From Rhizobium sp. BK196 (lineage in GTDB: Bacteria; Pseudomonadota; Alphaproteobacteria; Rhizobiales; Rhizobiaceae), in contig NZ_JACHZB010000001.1 of assembly GCF_014193255.1 (NCBI RefSeq), positions 1,148,018-1,212,017 of the forward strand: a DNA stretch of 64,000 bases, given 5' to 3'. Below are positions 25,948 to 36,300 of the stretch, one piece after another. Made by a program: the position numbers and the translations under genes. The notes below the pieces were generated by a model that was not told the DNA's origin, ran no database searches, and saw only the letters and a program-made list of their open reading frames with translations. Each line of letters starts with the position of its first letter. The first letter of the stretch is position 1.

Positions 25948-26792
25948 CCAAGCTCCAGCGTCGTGACGCCATAGACGTTTTTCAGCGGGATTTCCGGCGC
26001 CGGACCGCGATACATGCGCGCGGTTTCCATGACTGGCTCGAGCCCTACGCTTTCTGCAAGTGCAATCGCCTCGGCATTGGCGGCGGGGATATCGATATAG
26101 ATCGACGCGCCGTGTGCCTGCGGAATGAGGCCCGCCAGAAGGGCCGCAGCGCTATCTGCGTCGCTGGCAAAAAGCGGGCCGATCTTGTAGCCCTCATAAC
26201 AGCGGCGGATCGTCCCGTAACCGCGGATCTTGCCGCTCCTGCGCACGACGAGCGAGCTGCGCCCCTTGCGGGCCGTGCACCAGGCAGCAAGGAAAGCGGC
26301 ACGGGGCTGCGGAAAGATACTGCTGTCATAGCGCAGCAGACCTTCGAGCCGCGCATCCGGAACCGGCTGCGCGGCGAGTGACGATTGCGGCACCGATGCC
26401 GGCACGCCGCCATAGCGGATCGTGCGATAGGCAAGCTCGAAACCGGCTCTGCGATAGGCTGCCTGCTGGGCCGCAACGCCATCGAGGCCGACCGTACGGT
26501 CTCCTGCCGAAGCGATGCCGGCATTCCAGATCGCCTTGCCGAAGCCTTGGCCGCGGAACTCCGGATGCACGATATAAAGACCGAGAAAGGCGAAATTGTC
26601 GCCATATTTGACGACGGAGATAGAACCGACCGGCACCTCACCGATGGCACCGACAAAAAATCCGGAAGGATCGGCTTCGTGGAATGCGATCGCATCGTCG
26701 AGGCCGGGATTCCAGCCTTCCTGGCGTGCCCATTCCAGCGCGAGCTCCAGTTCGCCGGGCCGCATCGAACGAACGGCAAATTCCGAATTCAT
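25944..26792 (-). CDS. GNAT N-acetyltransferase with C-terminal Acetyltransf_18-like domain
   Basis: A 282-residue two-domain acetyltransferase. The N-terminal GNAT domain (about 1-135) carries the acetyl-CoA motif VHPEFRGQGFGKAIWNAGIA. The C-terminal domain (about 155-280) has KIRGYGTIRRCYEGYKIGPLFA and IDIPAANAEAIALAESVGL, the arrangement seen in YitH-like proteins. Its stop overlaps the stop of the convergent DMT gene by 4 bp. The substrate is unknown. Confidence 0.85.
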   Translation of the reverse strand: MNSEFAVRSMRPGELELALEWARQEGWNPGLDDAIAFHEADPSGFFVGAIGEVPVGSISVVKYGDNFAFLGLYIVHPEFRGQGFGKAIWNAGIASAGDRTVGLDGVAAQQAAYRRAGFELAYRTIRYGGVPASVPQSSLAAQPVPDARLEGLLRYDSSIFPQPRAAFLAAWCTARKGRSSLVVRRSGKIRGYGTIRRCYEGYKIGPLFASDADSAAALLAGLIPQAHGASIYIDIPAANAEAIALAESVGLEPVMETARMYRGPAPEIPLKNVYGVTTLELG

Positions 26793-27065
26793 GCAACCTT
26801 CCCAGATTGAAACCCGCTAGTCCATTCCGCCATGCGCCAAGCAATCGTCGAGTCGATTGCCGCAGCGCTCAGACCGGTCATGATGAACTCACGTTCACGG
26901 CTTGAACGATGCGTATCGTCGTTTTGAAATGTAATGCAATGCAAAAGAACTTCGATCCCGCCTTACCATGAAACAATGTAATTGCAATCTCAAGAAAATT
27001 ACTGCGCCCGCAGGATCCTTCCGGCGAGTGCAAATCGAAAGACTGCAGTATCTAGTATTTAAACC

Positions 27066-27404
27066 CTAGCGCAGAAATTGACCCAACGCTTCGGCAGTAC
27101 CGATAGTCTGGGCAGCCTGGCTGAGAACGCTGTCGAAAACGAAGCTGACGACGATGGTCAGCTGCCGCGAATAGGCCTTGAGCTGGGGGAGCCTGCTATC
27201 CACCTGTAACGGAGCACGCAGAGCAAAGGGCACGTTCGGGCGAACGAAACCGGCGCTCGTTGTCAACGGCTCCTCAGGCAGATGGCCGATAGCCGAGGTG
27301 TATATGAGATCGCGGCCGAAGCCGCCCGGGCCGAAGGCAAAGGCCGGCTGGCTCGCAGCCGATATTGTGATTGCGAGTGCGGCGGCGAGAAGAAGTTTGC
27401 TCAT
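27066..27404 (-). CDS. Small secreted protein, function unknown
   Basis: A 112-residue precursor with a clear Sec signal peptide (MSKLLLAAALAITISAASQ, cleavage after AFA). The mature part of about 88 residues has no Cys and no recognisable domain; the C-terminus is hydrophobic (LTIVVSFVFDSVLSQAAQ). ATG 27404 follows GGGGAC. The frame is open upstream to 27497, but those codons precede the signal peptide. It sits alone between longer intergenic stretches. Confidence 0.6.
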   Translation of the reverse strand: MSKLLLAAALAITISAASQPAFAFGPGGFGRDLIYTSAIGHLPEEPLTTSAGFVRPNVPFALRAPLQVDSRLPQLKAYSRQLTIVVSFVFDSVLSQAAQTIGTAEALGQFLR

Positions 27405-27667
27405 CTTAAAGTCCCCGTTTCCGTTCGGTCGGCGATTTCCGCCTGGCCGTAGCGACGGTCGCATCTGTCCATGCCCGGCCGCTTTCATGAGGGTCACTCT
27501 ACATGCCGGTATTTGCGGGCTTTTTAAGTCGATCCGTACAATTTTATTGAAACGCGATTTTTTAGACTGTCTCTGTTCCGATAGAAAACAATCTTTACCA
27601 TACGCCTTGACGGTATTTTCGCATCCTTACTTTTAAGGTGCCGCAAAACGAAACAGGGACAAAAACA

Positions 27668-27877
27668 ATGCACGAAGTTCCAGTTAAATCCCGGATTATC
27701 CAGAACGTCTATTTCAGCCAGGAAGACGGGCGCTTGCGCATCCGCTTCCGCAACGGCGAAGAGCGCCTGTTCGACGGCGTACCGGCCAGCGACGTCAGCA
27801 CCATGGTGGCGGCGCCCTCTCCGGGCCAGTATTATATCGACCGGATTAGAACACGGTATCGCCGTATCGCGGCCTGA
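27668..27877 (+). CDS. KTSC-domain protein (copy 1)
   Basis: A 69-residue protein consisting of one KTSC domain: SRIIQNVYFSQEDGRLRIRF, RNGEERLFDGVPASDVSTM and a C-terminal SPGQYYIDRIRTRYR. KTSC domains occur alone or fused to nucleic-acid-related enzymes, and their molecular role is not settled. A second copy lies at 29149. A GGGAC ribosome-binding site precedes the ATG by about 8 nt. Confidence 0.78.
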   Translation: MHEVPVKSRIIQNVYFSQEDGRLRIRFRNGEERLFDGVPASDVSTMVAAPSPGQYYIDRIRTRYRRIAA

Positions 27878-28004
27878 CAGACTTCGATCGCTGCATCGGA
27901 GCGGCCTTAATCGATTGTGCCTTGCTCCGGTCGAGATCGATTGCCACATCAACGCGAGCCTTATAAATGATGACTTCCATTGTCCGAGGTCTCGCGAACT
28001 GACG

Positions 28005-28844
28005 ATGCCGTCGTCCGATCAGAACATGAAACTGGCGCCGCAGCCGCGAAACGGCCGCGCCGTCATGTGGCTGCTGATTGTTCTGTCCGTTTCAATTGTC
28101 GGGGCAACGGTGCTGCTGTCGAATGACATGCGGCATCTGAAGTCACTGGCTCACTCCTTCGGTATAGAGCTTTTCCCGCCCGCGGCACCCCCACCTCCTC
28201 CGCCACCTAAGATCTTCCGCCGCACCGAACCCGTCAGCATCAAGATCGCGCCGCGCATGTTCGATCCGCCGCAGCCGGCGCTTGCGGGCGCTTTCCTGCG
28301 CACCTGGCGGATTTCCGGCCCTGTCATGTGCGAGGCGCTGCGCTCAGCCGGCGTCGAAACCAGCGAATGGGCGGAAACGGCCTTCAATTCCGATACGTTC
28401 GAATGTTCCTACGAACATGTCTACAAGAAGGAGAAGGAGCATGTCGTCAGCTCGCTCTTCCTCGTCGTGCGCGGCAATGGCAGAGGCATGATTACAAGCA
28501 TGCGCGTGAAACTCGTCGGTCCCGCGACCGACAGTAACGGGCAGCTTGATCCGGCCATATTGCGCATCTTCGAAACCATGCTGACGCAACCGGCGTGGCT
28601 GGATTTCCATGATGCGCTGACGGCAATCCGCAATCTCAGGAATGTGAAGGAGGAAGGCTTCGGTGCCCTCATCAACTTCACCCAGGAATATTCGCGGTCG
28701 GGCGCCTTCAACTTCACGCTCCTGCTTCAGGAGAGCTCCGCCCAACAGCGCCGCACGAAGGATTACTTTTCCCCGAAGACCTGGCTGCCCGCGCCTGATC
28801 CCTCCTGGCAAGTGCCGGAACTCATCTTCTGGCGACGCGCCTGA
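28005..28844 (+). CDS. Conserved membrane-anchored periplasmic protein, function unknown
   Basis: A 279-residue protein: short cytoplasmic N-terminus, one transmembrane helix at about residues 18-38 (VMWLLIVLSVSIVGATVLL), a polyproline linker (eight Pro in a row with Ala at about 60-68), then a periplasmic domain. Cys residues (PVMCEAL and TFECSYEH) may form a disulfide. ATG 28005 is preferred; ATG 28026 is possible. It resembles proteins annotated DUF6030 in Rhizobium, but I am not certain of that number. It lies between two KTSC genes on the same strand. Confidence 0.65.
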   Translation: MPSSDQNMKLAPQPRNGRAVMWLLIVLSVSIVGATVLLSNDMRHLKSLAHSFGIELFPPAAPPPPPPPKIFRRTEPVSIKIAPRMFDPPQPALAGAFLRTWRISGPVMCEALRSAGVETSEWAETAFNSDTFECSYEHVYKKEKEHVVSSLFLVVRGNGRGMITSMRVKLVGPATDSNGQLDPAILRIFETMLTQPAWLDFHDALTAIRNLRNVKEEGFGALINFTQEYSRSGAFNFTLLLQESSAQQRRTKDYFSPKTWLPAPDPSWQVPELIFWRRA

Positions 28845-29148
28845 TCAATTCGCTGACAACGAGTTGCGGCCGCGTGCCCCCTCATCCAACCTAATCGCAT
28901 CGACCAGCGAGGCGATTAGGTTGGAGGCGCTTGCGCCATTGCAGGGCGTGCTCCATTTTCATGGCGATGGCCGATAAGCCGATAATATAGTGCGTCAAAC
29001 TTCAGACGCATTTAACTCAAAATAGGTGCGGCTCAACTCTTTCGATCCTTGACTCGAATCGGCCAGAGATTAGCTTTGAAGCTGCTTTGAACCGCTCGTC
29101 GGATCCAGCAGCCACCTCTCTCGCGCGAAACACATCGGGGAGTCCCGG
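28845..29148. other. Intergenic region with strong stem-loop
   Basis: About 300 bp. It contains the 14-bp perfect inverted repeat at 28885-28925 and a second short hairpin GGCGC-TT-GCGCC beginning near 28926. No gene is seen. Confidence 0.5.
28885..28925. repeat. 14-bp perfect inverted repeat
   Basis: TCCAACCTAATCGC (28885-28898) and GCGATTAGGTTGGA (28912-28925), 13-nt loop, about 40 nt after the stop of the membrane-protein gene. There is no T-run. It may be a transcript-end stabiliser, a Rho-type terminator structure or a repeated element. Confidence 0.6.
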
Positions 29149-29349
29149 ATGGAAACTAGACTGCAGTCCAAACTCATCGAAGCGATCGATTACGAGCGCG
29201 AGACTCGACATCTCACGCTCTATCTGACCAACGGCCAACGCCGTCATTACGAGGATGTCCCCGAAGGCATCGTCGTCGGACTGACCGCAGCAGCATCTCC
29301 TGGCGACTTCTACATGAGCCAGATCCGGGGCCGCTTCCGCACTACCTGA
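29149..29349 (+). CDS. KTSC-domain protein (copy 2)
   Basis: A 66-residue single-domain KTSC protein with LTLYLTNGQRRHYEDVPEGI and the terminal SPGDFYMSQIRGRFR, clearly paralogous to the 27668 gene. It has a leader with GGGAG about 8 nt before the ATG. The two copies flank a membrane-protein gene within 1.7 kb. Function is unknown. Confidence 0.78.
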   Translation: METRLQSKLIEAIDYERETRHLTLYLTNGQRRHYEDVPEGIVVGLTAAASPGDFYMSQIRGRFRTT

Positions 29350-29416
29350 GAAATACGGCACGCACCCAAGGCGTGCCGTGTCGGTACCGAGCGTATCGTT
29401 CGAACCGAAATCGGCC

Positions 29417-31237
29417 TCACATTCCATTCATCGACAAAACTTCAGCCCCAATCTCAGCCGCCACACTCGGGGATTTGCCGTCGTGGCCGGTCGATGCGAG
29501 AAGGCGAGCCGTATCGGCAGCGCTGGATGGATAGCCAAGCGCAAAACCTTGCAGGCTGTCGCAGCCGAGCCACGACAGCGTCACGGCATGGGCTTCGGTT
29601 TCCACCCCTTCGGCAATCACCTCCACATCGAGTGCCTTGGCGATCTCGACGATCGACCCGACGACGCGCCGCTGCTCGGCCGATTCCACCACATCGGTGA
29701 CGAGTTGGCGATCGATCTTGAGGCGTTTCGGTTTCAGCCGTACAAGGCCGATGAGCGAAGCATGGCCGGAGCCGAAATCGTCGATCTCGATATCAATGCC
29801 CATCTGCTTGATGAGGTCGATATTGACGAGGAATTTCTCGTCGCAATCGTCGAGGAAGATCGTTTCTACCAGCTCGAAGACGATGGCACCCGGTGGGATA
29901 GCCAATCGGCGCAGCTTATCCAGCAAAGCGGGGTCGGTAAGACGCCCAGGCGAAATGTTCACGGCGATGCGCGGCACGTGGCAACCCATCGCCAGCCATG
30001 TGACGCGATCTTCAAGCGCGCGCTGCAGGACAGCGGCATCGATCTCCGCCGAAAGCCCGTATTCATCCGCAAGGCGCAGAAAAAAGCTCGGCGCAAGCAC
30101 GCCCTTCTCCGAGTGGTTCCAACGTGCCAGCGCTTCCAGCCCGGTGATCTCGCGGGTGCGCGCATCGAGCTGCACCTGATAGTGGGGAATGATCTCGCCC
30201 CGTTCTAGGGCTTGGGCGAGATCCTCGGCCAGGCGACGCTTGCCGCGCAAGTCTTCCTGAAGCTGTCGGCTGAAGAATTCGATGCGGTTGCGTCCGAGTT
30301 TTTTTGCCTGATAGAGAGCCAGATCGGATTCGGCGAGCAGGTTGCGTGCCCTTTTATCGCTGCTCCAGGATACGCCGATCGACGCACCGGATTGCAGCAT
30401 CTCCTGTCCGAAGCGGATTTTCTTCCGCAGTCGCCGCTGCACATCCTCGACGATCGCCTTCAGCGCATCGAGGCCGGCGAAATTGATGAGCACGATGACG
30501 AAATCGTCGCCGCCAACACGGGCGGCCATACCATCCGAGGGAATGGCTGCGGCAATTCTGAGCGATGCGGTGCGCAACACGGCATCGCCAGCTGCGTGAC
30601 CGTGGCTGTCGTTGATCTGTTTGAACTGGTCGAGATCGAGATGCAGAACGGCAAGCGTCGACACATTCTTGTCCGCCAGCAGCGCTGCCAGCCGCCTGTC
30701 GAGCAGGCGCCGGTTCGGCATGCCGGTCAGATAATCATGATTGGCGACATGCTCGATCCGGGCATTGCTTTCTTCAAGCGCCAGCGCCCTGGCCTCGGCC
30801 ATCATTTTCTGCTTGCCAAGCTCGGCATTGAGCAGCACATCGGATGTCACGTCCCATTCGGCACCGATGAAGGAGGGAGTGCCCTCCTCATCGACATAGA
30901 AATGCGCACGTGACCGCAGATAGCGGATCTCGCCGCTTGGCAGAATGATGCGAAACTGAGAATTATAGGCACCGCGGGCGGCAACCGCTTTTTCGAAATC
31001 CCGCTCGGCCTGTTCCCTATCGTCAGGATGTATGGCGTTCGACCAGATACGCGTAGACACCTCTCGATCTGTCTGACCGGTGCCGTAAAGACGGTGCATC
31101 TGCGCATCCCAGAGAATAGAATCCTTATTGATGCTGTGCTCCCACACACCAATTTGCGAAGCATCAAGCGCCAGCTCCAGTCGCCGAAGAAGATCCTGGA
31201 ACTCTCTCTCTGATCGCGTTGGTCTATTCTCGGGCAA
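29417..31237 (-). CDS. PAS-GGDEF-EAL cyclic-di-GMP protein
   Basis: A 606-residue soluble signalling protein. A PAS/PAC sensor covers about residues 20-135 (typical IHPDDREQ and FIGAEWDVT). The GGDEF domain (about 165-325) has its active-site loop as GGDDF (242-246) and lacks the RxxD inhibitory site just upstream. The EAL domain (about 340-590) keeps EAL at 368-370, a DDFGSG motif and EVIAEGVET. It is most likely a phosphodiesterase with a regulatory or weakly active cyclase domain. It has no transmembrane segment and is transcribed alone. Confidence 0.9.
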   Translation of the reverse strand: MPENRPTRSEREFQDLLRRLELALDASQIGVWEHSINKDSILWDAQMHRLYGTGQTDREVSTRIWSNAIHPDDREQAERDFEKAVAARGAYNSQFRIILPSGEIRYLRSRAHFYVDEEGTPSFIGAEWDVTSDVLLNAELGKQKMMAEARALALEESNARIEHVANHDYLTGMPNRRLLDRRLAALLADKNVSTLAVLHLDLDQFKQINDSHGHAAGDAVLRTASLRIAAAIPSDGMAARVGGDDFVIVLINFAGLDALKAIVEDVQRRLRKKIRFGQEMLQSGASIGVSWSSDKRARNLLAESDLALYQAKKLGRNRIEFFSRQLQEDLRGKRRLAEDLAQALERGEIIPHYQVQLDARTREITGLEALARWNHSEKGVLAPSFFLRLADEYGLSAEIDAAVLQRALEDRVTWLAMGCHVPRIAVNISPGRLTDPALLDKLRRLAIPPGAIVFELVETIFLDDCDEKFLVNIDLIKQMGIDIEIDDFGSGHASLIGLVRLKPKRLKIDRQLVTDVVESAEQRRVVGSIVEIAKALDVEVIAEGVETEAHAVTLSWLGCDSLQGFALGYPSSAADTARLLASTGHDGKSPSVAAEIGAEVLSMNGM

Positions 31238-31377
31238 TTCGTTTCAGCCTTCGAAGCCTGCAAGAATTCATAATATAGTCGCAAGCCTCATTAATGAAGC
31301 CTTTTCGTAAGTACCGAACTAGTTACTAGGTGAACCGTTCGTTACGACTGCCTTCTTTTCGATCAGTATTGTTTTAA

Positions 31378-33162
31378 TCAATGATTGTGTCGCAGTGGGT
31401 TCCTGGCAATCTGCCGGAAGTCGACCGCGCCGTCGATCACCGCACCATCTGACAGCTGCGTCACCGTCTTGCGGTAGATTCGCTGCCACGGCGTCGCATC
31501 ATCAGGCACCAGCGGGATCCCATCGCCCTTGCGCCGCTCGATTTCGACCTCATCAACCAGCATATCGCAACGCCCCTGATTGAAATCGATGCGAATGATG
31601 TCGCCGGTCCTGAGCCATGCTAGCCCCCCGCCTGCCGCACTTTCCGGCGAGGCATTGAGAATCGACGGACTGTCCGAAGTGCCGGACTGGCGCCCGTCGC
31701 CGATCGTCGGCAGGCTCTTGATGCCGCGCTTCAGAATATGATCCGGCGGCTGCATGTTGACCACTTCCGCAGAGCCCGGCCAGCCGAGCGGACCTGCGCC
31801 GCGGATGGCGAGGATCGTGTTCTCGTCGATGCCGAGCTCCGGATCATTGATGCGCTTGTGGTAATCCTCCGAACCATCGAAAACGACAGCCTTGCCTTCA
31901 AAGACGCCCTCTCGACCCGGCTCCTGCAGGTAACGCTTGCGAAAATCCTCGGATACGACACTCATCTTCATAATGGCGAAATCGAAGAGGTTGCCCTTGA
32001 GCACGAGGAAGCCCGCACGCTCCTTGAGAGGTTCACCATAGGGTTTGATGACGTCGCGGTCCCTTGACTCACGCCCTCGCAAATTCTCTGCCATGGTCTT
32101 GCCGGTGACCGTGCGACAGTCACCGTCGAGCTTGCCCGCCTGCAGCAATTCCCACATGACGGCAGGGGTGCCGCCCGCACGATGGAACTTCTCGCCGAGA
32201 TAGACACCCGCCGGCTGCACATTCGCCAGCAGTGGAATGTCGAAACCATGCAACTGCCAATCCTCGGGGTATAGCTCGACTCCTGCATGTTTCGCCATGG
32301 CGGCAAGATGCGGCTGGGCGTTCGTCGATCCTCCAATCGCAGAATTGGTCTTGATGGCATTGAGGAAGGCGTTCCGCGTCAGGATATCCGACGGCTTCAG
32401 ATCCTCGAATACGATCTCGACGGCACGCCGGCCGGTACGATAGGCCATCTGACCGCGCTCGCGATAGGCGGCCGGAATATTGCCGCAGCCCGTCAGCGAC
32501 AGACCGAGCGCCTCGGCCAGCGCATTCATGGTCGAGGCCGTGCCCATCGTGTTGCAATGGCCGACGGAGGGTGCCGAATCGAGCGCCGTCTGCAGAAATT
32601 CTTCTTCATCAATCTCACCTGCCGCGAGCTTCCGGCGCGACTGCCAGATCGCCATACCGGAGCCGGCAAGTCTGCCCTCGTGCCAGCCGTCGAGCATCGG
32701 CCCGCCGGAGAGAACGATCGCCGGAATATCGACCGTCGAAGCCGCCATGATCGCCGAAGGCGTGGTCTTGTCGCAGCCGGTCGTCAGCACGACGCCGTCG
32801 AGCGGATAGCCGTAGAGGATTTCGACAAGGCCGAGATAGGCGAGATTGCGATCGAGTGCTGCCGTCGGGCGCTTGCAGTTCTCGAAGATCGGGTGCGTCG
32901 GAAATTCGATCGGGATGCCGCCAGCATCGCGGATGCCGTCACGCACGCGCTTTGCCAACTCGATATGGACGCGATTGCAGGGCGTCAGATCGCTGCCGCT
33001 CTGGGCGATGCCGATAATCGGCTTGCCGGAGCGCAATTCCTCAGGCGTTACCCCGTAATTCATGAAGCGCTCCAGGTAGAGCGCCGTCATGTCGATATGA
33101 TCGGGGTTATCGAACCAGTCCTGCGAACGCAGGCGGCGCTTGGCGGTCTTGCTATCGGTCAT
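31378..33162 (-). CDS. xylD: IlvD/Edd-family sugar-acid dehydratase, xylonate dehydratase type
   Basis: Fe-S dependent dehydratase, 594 residues. It closely resembles Caulobacter XylD (D-xylonate to 2-keto-3-deoxyxylonate): [20 protein letters not shown] at the start, [41 protein letters not shown] and a final RHNH. ATG 33162 follows GGAGGAAAGAA; an in-frame ATG at 33240 is not needed. No xylose dehydrogenase, permease or regulator is adjacent, so it is an orphan here, and L-arabinonate or another pentonate could be the substrate. Confidence 0.85.
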   Translation of the reverse strand: MTDSKTAKRRLRSQDWFDNPDHIDMTALYLERFMNYGVTPEELRSGKPIIGIAQSGSDLTPCNRVHIELAKRVRDGIRDAGGIPIEFPTHPIFENCKRPTAALDRNLAYLGLVEILYGYPLDGVVLTTGCDKTTPSAIMAASTVDIPAIVLSGGPMLDGWHEGRLAGSGMAIWQSRRKLAAGEIDEEEFLQTALDSAPSVGHCNTMGTASTMNALAEALGLSLTGCGNIPAAYRERGQMAYRTGRRAVEIVFEDLKPSDILTRNAFLNAIKTNSAIGGSTNAQPHLAAMAKHAGVELYPEDWQLHGFDIPLLANVQPAGVYLGEKFHRAGGTPAVMWELLQAGKLDGDCRTVTGKTMAENLRGRESRDRDVIKPYGEPLKERAGFLVLKGNLFDFAIMKMSVVSEDFRKRYLQEPGREGVFEGKAVVFDGSEDYHKRINDPELGIDENTILAIRGAGPLGWPGSAEVVNMQPPDHILKRGIKSLPTIGDGRQSGTSDSPSILNASPESAAGGGLAWLRTGDIIRIDFNQGRCDMLVDEVEIERRKGDGIPLVPDDATPWQRIYRKTVTQLSDGAVIDGAVDFRQIARNPLRHNH

Positions 33163-33278
33163 TTCTTTCCTCCCGGTCGGGCATTCCAGCTCTCCCGAAA
33201 TGTTGCCTGCCCTTGATATCTCCCTCGCCCCAGCATGCAACCGTTTTGATGGACGTAACGCATTTTTGTCGCATCCCC

Positions 33279-33313
33279 AAAACGAAACGGGCGAGGACCA
33301 AGGTCCCCGCCCG
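33279..33313 (-). terminator. Terminator of the RND efflux operon
   Basis: CGGGCGAGGACC/GGTCCCCGCCCG stem (one mismatch, very short loop) at 33288-33313, followed on the minus strand by TTTCGTTTT. It begins 22 nt after the RND permease stop. Confidence 0.75.
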
Positions 33314-33334
33314 ATTTACCCGACAAAGGAGAAG

Positions 33335-36300
33335 TTACTCCGCAGCGACCTTCATATGGTCGTCCTCGTCCTGCGGATGATTGTCGTTGTGCTGGATAAG
33401 CGGACGGTTGCCCGTCATCCGACGCAGAAGCACATAGAACACCGGCGTCATGAAGATGCCGAAGAAGGTGACGCCGATCATGCCCGAGAAGACCGCGATA
33501 CCCATCGCCGCACGCATTTCCGAACCGGCACCGGTCGAGGTGACGAGCGGCACGACACCCATGATGAAGGCCATCGAGGTCATTAGGATCGGGCGCAGAC
33601 GCAGGCGGCTGGCTTCGACTGCAGCTTCACGCGGCGTCCTGCCTTCGAATTCCAGCTCGCGGGCGAATTCCACGATCAGGATCGCGTTCTTCGCCGATAG
33701 GCCGACAAGGACGACAAGGCCGATCTGCGTGAAGATGTTGTTGTCTCCACCGGTGAGCCAGACACCGGTCAAGGCGGCCAGAACGCCCATCGGCACGATC
33801 ATGATGATCGCAAGCGGCAGTGTCAGGCTTTCATACTGGGCAGCGAGTACCAGGAAGACGAGCAGCAGGGCCAGCGGGAAGACGACGACGCTGGAGTTAC
33901 CGGCAAGGATCTGCTGGTAGGTCAGGTCCGTCCACTCGAAGTCGATGCCCGAGGGCAGGGTTTCATGCAGGATCTTCTCGATCGCCGCCTGAGCCTGGCC
34001 GGACGAGAAGCCCGGCGCCGGACCGCCGTTGATATCGGCAGCGAGGAAGCCGTTGTAACGGTTCGCGCGTTCCGGACCCGTGCTCGCATCCACCTTCAGA
34101 AGGGCCGCAAGCGGGATCATCTGGCCCGATGCCGAGCGAACTTTCAACTGGCCGATATCTTCCGGCTGGGCGCGGAACTTGGCATCGGCCTGCACACGGA
34201 CGCTGTATGTGCGGCCGAAGGCGTTGAAGTCGTTCACATAGAGCGAACCGAGATAGATCTGCAGCGTCTGGAAGACGTCGGTGACGGACACTCCAAGCTG
34301 CTCGGCCTTAGCGCGGTCGAGATCGGCATAGAGCTGCGGCACGTTGATCTGGAAGCTGGAGAACAAGCCGGCGAGTTCAGGCGCCTGATAGGCCTTGGCA
34401 AGCACGGCCTTGGTCGCCTCGTCGAGCGCCTGATTGCCCAGACCCGCACGATCCTCGATCTGCAGCTTGAAACCGCCGGTCGTGCCGAGGCCGTTGACCG
34501 GCGGCGGCGGGAACATGGCGATGAAGGCATCCTGGATGGCGCCGAACTTCTGGTTCAGGGCCATGGCAATCGCCCCACCCGAGAGGTCAGGCGTCTTGCG
34601 CTCCTCGAAATCCTTCAGCGTCACGAATACGATGCCGGCATTCGAAGAGTTGGTGAAACCGTTGATCGACAGGCCCGGGAAGGCGATCGCGTTGGCAACG
34701 CCCGGCTGCTTCAAGGCGATGTCTGTCATGCGCTTGATAACGTCTTCCGTGCGGTCGAGACTTGCGGCATCCGGCAGCTGAGCAAAGCCAATCAGATACT
34801 GCTTGTCCTGCGACGGCACGAAGCCGCCCGGAACCGTATTGAAGATGCTGTAGGTCGCACCGACGAGCGCAAGATAGATCACCATGACGATGCTCTTGCG
34901 CGATACGAGACCGCCCACACCCTTGCCGTAGGCATTCGAGCCGGCCCCGAAGGCGCGGTTGAAGCCACGGAAGAACCAGCCGAAGATCGCGTCCATGAAC
35001 CGCGTCAGCCAGTCCTTCGGCGCATGGTGACCCTTCAGGAGAAGAGCAGCCAGAGCCGGAGACAGCGTCAGCGAATTGAAGGCAGAAATGACGGTCGAGA
35101 TCGCGATCGTCAGCGCGAACTGGCGATAGAACTGACCCGACAGGCCGGAGATGAAGGCGAGCGGCACGAAGACCGCAACAAGCACCAGCGCGATCGCGAT
35201 AATCGGGCCGGAGACTTCCTTCATGGCCTTGTAAGTCGCCTGACGCGGACTGAGCCCGGCTTCGATGTTGCGTTCGACGTTTTCAACGACCACGATCGCG
35301 TCGTCCACAACGATACCGATCGCTAGCACCAAGCCGAAAAGACTGAGTGCATTGATCGAGAACCCGAACATGTACATGACCGCGAATGTCCCGATGATCG
35401 ATACCGGAACGGCAATCAGCGGAATGATCGAGGCACGCCATGTTTGCAGGAACAGGATGACGACGAGAACGACGAGCGCGATTGCTTCGAGCAGCGTGTC
35501 GATGACCTTCTCGATCGAGGAGCGAACAAACTTGGTCGTATCATAGACGATCTCGTATTTCACGCCTGTCGGCATGGCGAGTTGCAGCTCGTCCATGGTG
35601 GCACGAACATTGTCGGCGATCTCGATCGCATTCGAACCAGGTGCCTGGAGAACGGCAACAGCCACAGCAGGCTTGCCGTCGAGCAGCGAACGCAGCGTGT
35701 AGTCAGCGGCACCAAGTTCGATGCGGGCAACATCGCGCAGGCGGGTGATCTCGCCATTGGCGCCCGTCTTGACGATGATGCTGCCGAATTCCTCGGGCGT
35801 GCGCAGACGACCCTGGGCGTTCACGTTAAGCTGAAGATCGACACCCGGCTGGCTCGGCGAAGCGCCGATGATCCCGGCAGCGGCCTGGACGTTCTGCGAG
35901 CTGATTGCATTGCTGATGTCGCTTGCGGCAAGATTATGCTCGGCGGCCTTCTGCGGATCGATCCACACACGCATGGAATAATCACCGGCGCCAAAGACCT
36001 GCACCTGGCCGACACCTGCGATGCGGGCGAGCCGGTCCTTGATGTTCAGTGTCGCATAGTTGCGCAAATAGGTGATGTCATGGCTGTCTCCGTCGGAGAC
36101 AAGGTTGACGACCATGATAAAGTCGGGCGAGCTCTTGACCGTCGTGATGCCGAGCGCGCGAACCTCCGCCGGCAGGCGGGGTTCGGCCTGCGACACGCGG
36201 TTCTGCACGAGCTGCTGCGCCTTGTCCGGGTCGGTGCCGAGCTTGAAGGTGACGGTGACGTTCAAGGCGCCGTCAGACGTCGCCTGACTCGCCATGTAAA

